Assembly (NCBI GenBank): GCA_004356305.1
Contig: SMXJ01000128.1
Location: 1-7,291 of the forward strand
DNA: 7,291 nt
From: Bacteroidota bacterium
Lineage (GTDB): Bacteria > Bacteroidota > Bacteroidia > Flavobacteriales > Flavobacteriaceae
Direction: 5' to 3'
Shown piece after piece: positions 1 through 4,628 of this stretch. Positions within the stretch are counted from its first letter, which is position 1. The number at the start of each line of letters is the position of its first letter. The position numbers and the translations under genes are program-made. Below the pieces are notes generated by a model. That model made no database searches and was not told the origin of the DNA. It saw only the letters and a program-made list of their open reading frames with translations.

Positions 1-597
1 AAGGATGTTGCAGACATGTGGTTGCATGAGGGGTTTACAGCCTATTCTGAAAACTTATACCTAAACTATCATTTTAGTGACAAGGCAGCCAGTGAATATG
101 TGGTGGGAACTCGAAACTTAATTAAAAATGATCGGCCGATTATTGGAACCTACAACCTGAATAATCGGGGTAGCGATGATATGTATTATAAAGGGGCAAA
201 TATTTTACATACCCTTCGGCAATTAGTGGAAGACGATAAAAAATGGCGGGATATATTTCATGGTTTGAATAAAGAATTTTACCATCAAACTGTTACGACT
301 ACTCAAATTGAGGAATATTTTAGCGAGCAAACCGGTATCGATCTAACCGAATTTTGGCAGCAATATCTACGGACCATAAAAATTCCAAATTTGGAATATA
401 AATTTAATGGTCATAAGCTACAATTTCGCTATACCCAAATTATTGAGAACTTCGATATGCCGGTAATAATGATCTTGGACGGGAAGGAAGAGTGGATCTA
501 TCCTACCGCCGATTGGAAGACAAAAGAATTTAGCAAGATGATCCATGAGGTAAAAATTAAATCTGATTTCTATATAGAATCTCATAAAATAAACTGA
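1..597 (+). CDS. M1-family zinc aminopeptidase, C-terminal part (5' truncated by window)
   Basis: The frame is open from base 1, so the gene begins outside the window; 198 codons and a TGA stop are visible. Seen: the fragment starts KDVADMWLHEGF, which matches the M1 (gluzincin) segment carrying the third zinc ligand, the Glu of WL(N/H)EG at fragment residue 10. The HExxH helix would lie about 18 residues earlier, outside the window. A YYKG motif at residues 62-65 matches the YxKG whose Tyr stabilises the transition state in M1 enzymes. The helical part that follows (EEYFSEQTGIDLTEFWQQYL) and a short beta-rich tail ending in FYIESHKIN match the ends of bacteroidete M1 peptidases. Family role: removal of N-terminal residues from peptides, often periplasmic or membrane-attached here, but the signal region is not visible. 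The ATG at base 16 is internal, not the start. Family call is firm; substrate is unknown. Confidence 0.9.
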   Translation, partial: KDVADMWLHEGFTAYSENLYLNYHFSDKAASEYVVGTRNLIKNDRPIIGTYNLNNRGSDDMYYKGANILHTLRQLVEDDKKWRDIFHGLNKEFYHQTVTTTQIEEYFSEQTGIDLTEFWQQYLRTIKIPNLEYKFNGHKLQFRYTQIIENFDMPVIMILDGKEEWIYPTADWKTKEFSKMIHEVKIKSDFYIESHKIN

Positions 598-669
598 TTT
601 ATTGAATATCGATTTCGTCACGCGGTGACATCTCCAAACGGAAAGTTTTTAATTTTCATTGCTTTGGGC

Positions 670-677
670 TATCTTTG
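670..677 (+). promoter_or_regulatory. Candidate Bacteroidota -7 promoter element (TATCTTTG)
   Basis: TATCTTTG is a perfect match to the TAnnTTTG -7 element of the Bacteroidota housekeeping sigma factor. A convincing -33 TTG at the right distance is missing: the nearest TTG (659-661) is only 8 bases upstream, and T-rich sequence lies where the -33 box should be. If active, transcription would start near base 684 and run right, through the relic frame, to the terminator at 1061-1086 or on into the exporter gene. An 8-mer with two free positions can occur by chance, so confidence is modest. Confidence 0.3.
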
Positions 678-682
678 AATAG

Positions 683-856
683 AAAATACCTAACGTTACC
701 CCACAAAGATTTACAACAGGCACCAATTTTGAGATCGAACCAGTCATCTCCCCAGACGTAAACAACATTGTTTATGTCACCTGGAACGATCTTGAGAAAG
801 GTGCCATTTTTAAAATATCGTTTTCAGGTAGTACCCCCTGTAATAATCACTTTTGA
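683..856 (+). pseudogene. Probable relic of a sialidase/BNR-like protein gene
   Basis: A 57-codon stretch between a TAG (680-682) and a TGA (854-856) has no ATG, GTG or TTG start near its beginning, yet it translates to very protein-like sequence: FEIEPVISPDVNNIVYVTWND followed by LEKGAIFKISFSGS. The core PVxSPDxNNxVYVTWND, followed by a short IFxxxS strand, resembles one blade of exo-alpha-sialidase/BNR-type beta-propellers, which typically read NNVYVTWxD...IFxxxSxDGG. Here the following Asp-box is missing and the frame stops soon after. Its C- and G-ending codons (ATC, GTC, ACC, AAC) contrast with the AT-rich flanks. I read it as the surviving scrap of a decayed or deleted gene. It could instead be chance. 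It is unlikely to be translated, since no start or ribosome site is visible. Confidence 0.35.
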
Positions 857-1060
857 AAAAGAAAAGTAATACTGACTAGGCTTTCCCATAGCTCTATGAA
901 AGGCGGTTGTGGATGTTATTTGGGTTATAATATAAATATCGAATTGTAAATCCACTACCGATGATTAAATCTTCGGAAATATATGAACAATCCTGATATG
1001 ATCCATCCCGGACAAGAATTGGTGATTCAAAATCTATAACCGAAACATATTGTAAATTTA
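857..1060. other. Gene-free AT-rich stretch before the terminator
   Basis: No intact gene is visible on either strand. On the + strand the frame shared with the exporter stops at TAA 928-930 and TGA 994-996 and is then open from 997 to the exporter's ATG, but it contains no ATG, GTG or TTG. The - strand is open across this region from an ATG inside the exporter gene; nothing in that translation is recognisable, so I treat it as a shadow. A TAAATTTA at 1053-1060 vaguely resembles a -7 box but lacks the final G and a placed -33 TTG. The stretch may be leader sequence of the downstream transcript or further decayed coding DNA. Confidence 0.4.
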
Positions 1061-1086
1061 ATCCGTCCATAGCGACGGATTTTTTT
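1060..1086 (+). terminator. Rho-independent terminator abutting the exporter start codon
   Basis: AATCCGTC (1060-1067) pairs perfectly with GACGGATT (1074-1081) around a 6-base loop, CATAGC. T's fill 1081-1086, and the next base is the A of the exporter's ATG. The stem is 8 bp and GC-containing, and the U-tract lies only on the + side, so it acts on rightward transcription. No rightward gene lies close upstream; the peptidase ends about 460 bases earlier. It therefore either ends a long 3' tail or an unannotated RNA, or works as a leader element of the exporter. Its position also occupies the whole ribosome-binding region of that gene. Confidence 0.75.
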
Positions 1087-1851
1087 ATGTCTGAAATTTT
1101 TTCTGAAATATCTACCTTACTCTTAGTCGGTCTTTTCTTTCTTGGGGCATCGACATTTACACTTTCAACCATCAGTGGTGGTGGTGGAGCGATGATGCAA
1201 ATTCCTGTGCTTAATTTTCTAATTGGCGCTTCTCAAACTGCGCCTGTTATTAATTTAGGCGCTTTTATTAGCAGGCCCACTCGCATACTGATCTTTTGGA
1301 AACACATAGTTTGGAAAGTATTTTGGTATTATGTTCCCGCGGCTATGGTGGGAGCATTGGTAGCGGCATGGATGTTTTCTGAAGTAAAAATTTATTGGAT
1401 CCAGTTCTTTGTAGGCTTGTTTTTGGTGAGTACTTTTTTTCAGTATCGTTTTGGAAGGAAAGAGCGTTCGTTCGATGTAAAGCTCTGGTATTTTATTCCT
1501 TTGGGGTTTTTCATTTCTGTGATCGGGACATTTACGGGTGGCATGGGGCCGGTACTCAATCCATTTCTAATCAACGCGGGCATTGATAAAGAACAACTGC
1601 TAGGCACCAAAGCCGCCCAATCCTTTTTTTTAGGGCTTGCTCAGGTAAGTGGTTATATGTTCTTTGGTTTGCTCACTAAGACACTATGGATCTACGGGAT
1701 AGCCCTAGGATTGGGTGCCATAATTGGAAACCTGATCGGTAAATGGTTATTGCAACGAATGAGTAAACTCGCCTTCAGAAGATGGTTGATCGCCATCATG
1801 GTAATCAGTGGGTTAATCTTGATCGTGAAGGCAATTCCTGAACTTCTATAA
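1087..1851 (+). CDS. TauE/SafE (TSUP) family membrane exporter
   Basis: A 254-residue, strongly hydrophobic protein, normal in length for the 4-toluene sulfonate uptake permease (TSUP, TauE/SafE/YfcA) family. These transporters carry sulfite, sulfoacetate, taurine-derived or other small anions across the inner membrane; the substrate cannot be told from sequence alone. Seen: the family's internal duplication, with a Gly-rich turn in the first half (STISGGGGA, residues 27-35) and its counterpart in the second half (GTFTGGMGPVLNP, residues 147-159). There are about seven to eight membrane segments (roughly 8-28, 38-60, 79-98, 103-119, 134-152, 175-195, 199-218, 233-250) with Lys/Arg-rich loops around 120-132 and 224-232. 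ATG 1087 is the first canonical start after the in-frame stop at 994-996; the next Met would remove the first helix. There is no Shine-Dalgarno, because a terminator hairpin and U-tract fill the upstream 27 bases. The 3' end overlaps the convergent ATPase gene by 6 bases. Confidence 0.88.
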   Translation: MSEIFSEISTLLLVGLFFLGASTFTLSTISGGGGAMMQIPVLNFLIGASQTAPVINLGAFISRPTRILIFWKHIVWKVFWYYVPAAMVGALVAAWMFSEVKIYWIQFFVGLFLVSTFFQYRFGRKERSFDVKLWYFIPLGFFISVIGTFTGGMGPVLNPFLINAGIDKEQLLGTKAAQSFFLGLAQVSGYMFFGLLTKTLWIYGIALGLGAIIGNLIGKWLLQRMSKLAFRRWLIAIMVISGLILIVKAIPELL

Positions 1852-3309
1852 TTCACTGATATACCCCCCATACACATCTTTAAAACGCAATCCTTCGTTT
1901 AAGTTATACTTGCTTAGTTTTTTATTTTCAGCTAAGGCCCACAGTACGAATTCTTTAAAGAAGTAACTATCCTCTTTGCAGATATCGGGTGCATGCTTGA
2001 TCAGCAGAGCGTTTAACGGGTCAATGGTTTCCAACTTTTCCCTGTATTCAGCATCTGTTAAGGAATCCAAAAGTTCGAAACCGGTTTGCTCAAAAAACCA
2101 AGAGACTATCTCGTCATAGGGATCGATATCCCTATCTTTTTGCAATTTTTCTATTTTTGGAAAATAGTTTTCAAATTCGGTTTTTACGGCATTGGCTATT
2201 AGTTGCTGCGCCACTATTGCAGCACCTTCCTGTTCGCCTTCGTACACCAATTCCACTTTTCCAGTAATTGCAGGAACAATACCCATAAAATCTCCCAGTC
2301 GTACCGTAGTATTATCATCGCCATTTTGTAGGGCACGCCTTTCTGCAGTGCTCAATAAATTTTCAAAAGCTGTAATGCTCAGACGAGCACTCACTCCACT
2401 TTTTTGGTCAATAAATTCACTTTTGCGAGCTTCGAAGCTTATTTGTTCGAGAATATCTTTAGCCAATTCAGGTACATAGATGTTTTTCTTTTCTGAAATA
2501 GCCGCTGCTGCTTCCTGCTCTGTAATAGTCCTGGCAATTTCCAAACTATCCGGATAGTGAGTTAAAATTTGAGAGCCTATCCTGTCTTTCAAAGGTGTAA
2601 CAATATTGCCACGATTTGTGTAATCCTCGGGATTTGCCGTAAAAATAAACTGAATATCTAATGGTAATCGCAATTTAAATCCTCGAATTTGCACATCGCC
2701 TTCCTGTAAAATATTAAAAAGTGCTACTTGAATTCGGGCTTGTAGATCGGGTAATTCATTAATGACGAAAATACTTCGGTTGGCGCGTGGTATCATCCCA
2801 AAGTGTATCACTCGATCGTCAGCATAAGTTAATTTTAGATTGGCCGCCTTGATCGGGTCCACATCACCGATCAAATCGGCTACAGTTACATCGGGTGTAG
2901 CTAATTTTTCAGCAAAACGGTCGACGCGATGCAGCCATTCTATAGGAGTCTTGTCCTTTTTTTCAGCTAATAACTCTCGGGCGTACCTCGAAATAGGTCT
3001 GAATGGGTCGTCATTGATCTCACTTCCGCTAACCACTGGTATATACTCATCCAGCATAGAAACCATTTGTCGCGCCAAGCGGGTTTTTGCCTGACCCCGT
3101 AGCCCTAATAAATTGATATTATGCTTGGAAAGTATCGCCCGCTCGAGTTCCGGAATCACGGTATAGTCATAACCGTGAATGCCTTCAAAAGTAGTTTCTT
3201 TTTTCATCAACTTTTGAAGTAGATTACTACGTAATTCTTCTTTTATCGTTTTGTATTCATAGCCGGCTTTTTTAAGATCACCGAAGGTTTTTATGGATCC
3301 TATATTCAT
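1846..3309 (-). CDS. MoxR/magnesium-chelatase-like AAA+ ATPase with variant Walker B
   Basis: A 487-residue cytoplasmic AAA+ ATPase of the helix-2-insert group (MoxR/ChlI/RavA). Seen: Walker A as GLRGQAKT (69-76; the AKT ending also occurs in RavA-type proteins); Walker B as IFVINELPDL (180-189), where Asn184 replaces the usual Asp and Glu185 is kept; sensor 1 in TANPEDYTNRG (Asn226); a likely Arg finger in PLKDRIGSQI (Arg243); and sensor 2 in GVSARLS (Arg309). The insert before sensor 1 carries VQIRGFKLRLPLD. A helical C-terminal region of about 150 residues (340-487) has no motif I recognise. INELPDL and ANPEDYTNRG are, from memory, shared by a bacterial subfamily paired with VWA proteins, so the Asn is probably a subfamily trait rather than damage. 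Family role: ATP-driven remodelling or cofactor insertion on a target presented by the VWA partner. The partner gene lies 65 bases upstream on the same strand. Start ATG at 3307-3309; no strong ribosome site is visible. Target unknown. Confidence 0.87.
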   Translation of the reverse strand: MNIGSIKTFGDLKKAGYEYKTIKEELRSNLLQKLMKKETTFEGIHGYDYTVIPELERAILSKHNINLLGLRGQAKTRLARQMVSMLDEYIPVVSGSEINDDPFRPISRYARELLAEKKDKTPIEWLHRVDRFAEKLATPDVTVADLIGDVDPIKAANLKLTYADDRVIHFGMIPRANRSIFVINELPDLQARIQVALFNILQEGDVQIRGFKLRLPLDIQFIFTANPEDYTNRGNIVTPLKDRIGSQILTHYPDSLEIARTITEQEAAAAISEKKNIYVPELAKDILEQISFEARKSEFIDQKSGVSARLSITAFENLLSTAERRALQNGDDNTTVRLGDFMGIVPAITGKVELVYEGEQEGAAIVAQQLIANAVKTEFENYFPKIEKLQKDRDIDPYDEIVSWFFEQTGFELLDSLTDAEYREKLETIDPLNALLIKHAPDICKEDSYFFKEFVLWALAENKKLSKYNLNEGLRFKDVYGGYISEL

Positions 3310-3330
3310 GATGTTTTAATTCTGAATTCA

Positions 3331-3367
3331 ACCTCTCATCCCAATGAACATTGGAAGTACCGGAGGT
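3331..3367. repeat. Nested inverted repeat in the gap between VWA and ATPase genes
   Basis: The 65-base gap between the two genes holds a near-palindrome CCAATGAACATTGG (3341-3354; 6-bp arms, 2-base centre) inside an outer pair ACCTC (3331-3335) and GAGGT (3363-3367). Read on the - strand mRNA it can fold as a stem with an interior bulge between the two cistrons. No U-tract follows, so it does not look like an intrinsic terminator. It could be an mRNA processing or stability element that sets the ratio of the two proteins, or a protein-binding palindrome for a separate ATPase promoter. The two-base loop of the inner arms would need to open to a larger loop in RNA. Confidence 0.45.
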
Positions 3368-3374
3368 GTCATTG

Positions 3375-4514
3375 TTATCTTAACTTCTTTTTTCTATTAT
3401 TCTCATAATCTGTAAAGATCATTTCTCCCAGTCCTTTTACCCCTGTATAAAATGCCTTGCCCTGATTGGCCTCGGTAAAGTGATCCACAAACTGCTGCAA
3501 ATAAGGGTCGTCCGCAATCATAAATGTCGTAATGGGAATGTGTAATTTTCTGGCTTGTCGGGCCGTCATATAACATTTACTCACAATAAGTGGATCGAGG
3601 CCTGCGCTGTTTTTATAGTAGCGACCATCCGGCAATTGAATACAACTGGGTTTACCATCAGTAATCATAAAAATTTGCTTGTTGGTGTTTCGTTTTCGGC
3701 GTAACATATCCATTGCCAATTGCAGTCCGGCCACGGTATTTGTATGGAATGGTCCTACATTTAAATAAGGTAAATCTTTGATTTTTATGGGCCAGGCATC
3801 ATCACCAAAGACCAAAATATCCAAAGTGTCCTTTGGATAGCGGGTAGTAATTAATTCACTTAGTGCCATCGCTACCTTTTTTGCAGGGGTAATTCTATCC
3901 TCTCCATATAGGATCATACTATGACTTATATCGATCATTAATACCGTACTCATCTGGGCTTTGAACATGGTTTCTTCAACAACCAGATCATCTTCGGTAA
4001 AATGTAATTCGTCTATGCCGTGATTTATTTGAGCATTTTTTAAGCTTTCGGTCATAGAGATACGATCTAAGGCATCCCCGAATTGGTAACTTCGGAATTC
4101 ACCGGATAGCTCATCACCTTGCCCGGTATATTTGGTTATATGATTTCCGTCTCCGCTGCGTTTTAATTTTCCAAAAATTTGTTCCAACGCTCTTTTGCGC
4201 AGTGAGCGTTCCAACTTTTCAGTGATGGTTGACTTACCTTCTCCATCTCTCTTACCACTTCCATCCGGTCGAATTTCTTCACGAATGTAGCCCTTCGCTT
4301 TCAGTTCTTCAATGAAATCGTCAATTGTATATTCCTCTGTTGTTAACTGATATTCTTCGTCCAACTGTCGTAACCAATTTATGGCCTCATCAAAGTCACC
4401 AGATGTGTGGACAATGAGTTCTTGAAAAATATCCAACAGGCGTTGAAAAAGAGATTGTTCCTCTTGAGTATGTTTAGTAAAAACAAAGCCGGCACGCCTA
4501 ACTTTCTTATTCAT
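3375..4514 (-). CDS. VWA-domain protein, ChlD-like partner of the AAA+ ATPase
   Basis: A 379-residue protein with no signal peptide or membrane segment, so probably cytoplasmic. Seen: a charged, largely helical N-terminal half (1-185) with a Gly/Arg/Lys-rich stretch around 83-94 (RPDGSGKRDGEGK), then a C-terminal von Willebrand A domain (about 187-370). The metal-ion-dependent adhesion site is complete: DISHS (Asp195, Ser197, Ser199), Thr258 or Thr260 in the HTNT motif, and Asp286 in MITDGKPS. This is the layout of VWA proteins that pair with MoxR/ChlI-type ATPases (ChlD, ViaA, CoxE-like), where the VWA part binds a substrate or bridges it to the ATPase ring through a metal ion. It comes first in the unit, with the ATPase 65 bases downstream on the same strand. 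Start: ATG 4512-4514, preceded by AGAAG, a weak purine-rich ribosome site with poor spacing. Function of the pair in this organism is not evident. Confidence 0.87.
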   Translation of the reverse strand: MNKKVRRAGFVFTKHTQEEQSLFQRLLDIFQELIVHTSGDFDEAINWLRQLDEEYQLTTEEYTIDDFIEELKAKGYIREEIRPDGSGKRDGEGKSTITEKLERSLRKRALEQIFGKLKRSGDGNHITKYTGQGDELSGEFRSYQFGDALDRISMTESLKNAQINHGIDELHFTEDDLVVEETMFKAQMSTVLMIDISHSMILYGEDRITPAKKVAMALSELITTRYPKDTLDILVFGDDAWPIKIKDLPYLNVGPFHTNTVAGLQLAMDMLRRKRNTNKQIFMITDGKPSCIQLPDGRYYKNSAGLDPLIVSKCYMTARQARKLHIPITTFMIADDPYLQQFVDHFTEANQGKAFYTGVKGLGEMIFTDYENNRKKKLR

Positions 4515-4628
4515 CTTCTAAAAATACCACATTTTGAAATAAATTAAAACGTATTAACAGCCTTTTAAGAGTTGCGCATTTACATTTTCTTAACTTTAAA
4601 ATCCAAACCAAATTCATAAAAATAACCG
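4515..4628. promoter_or_regulatory. Divergent promoter region between VWA/ATPase unit and VPS10-like gene
   Basis: These 114 AT-rich bases separate two divergently transcribed genes, so promoters for both should lie here. For the rightward gene, TAACTTTA (4591-4598) is one base off the TAnnTTTG -7 consensus, and a TTG (4572-4574) sits 16 bases upstream of it, slightly closer than usual. For the leftward unit, TACGTTTT (complement of 4546-4553) is also one base off, without a placed TTG. No perfect -7 element, clear operator or riboswitch is seen. The leader before ATG 4629 is A-rich with no Shine-Dalgarno, which is normal in Bacteroidota. Confidence 0.35.

Noticed and set aside
617..629. Hairpin GTCAC-GCG-GTGAC 20 bases after the peptidase stop
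   Set aside because: Only a 5-bp stem with no U-tract directly after it, so not a convincing terminator for the peptidase.
894..1172. Open frame of 92 codons on the - strand with an ATG inside the exporter gene
   Set aside because: Its first part is antisense to the exporter start region and the rest crosses the terminator; no recognisable protein and no plausible ribosome site or promoter.
2192..3094. Two + strand open frames (2192-2479 and 2840-3094) inside the ATPase gene
   Set aside because: Antisense shadows of a gene with intact AAA+ motifs; low-complexity Ser/Ala-rich translations typical of reverse reading.
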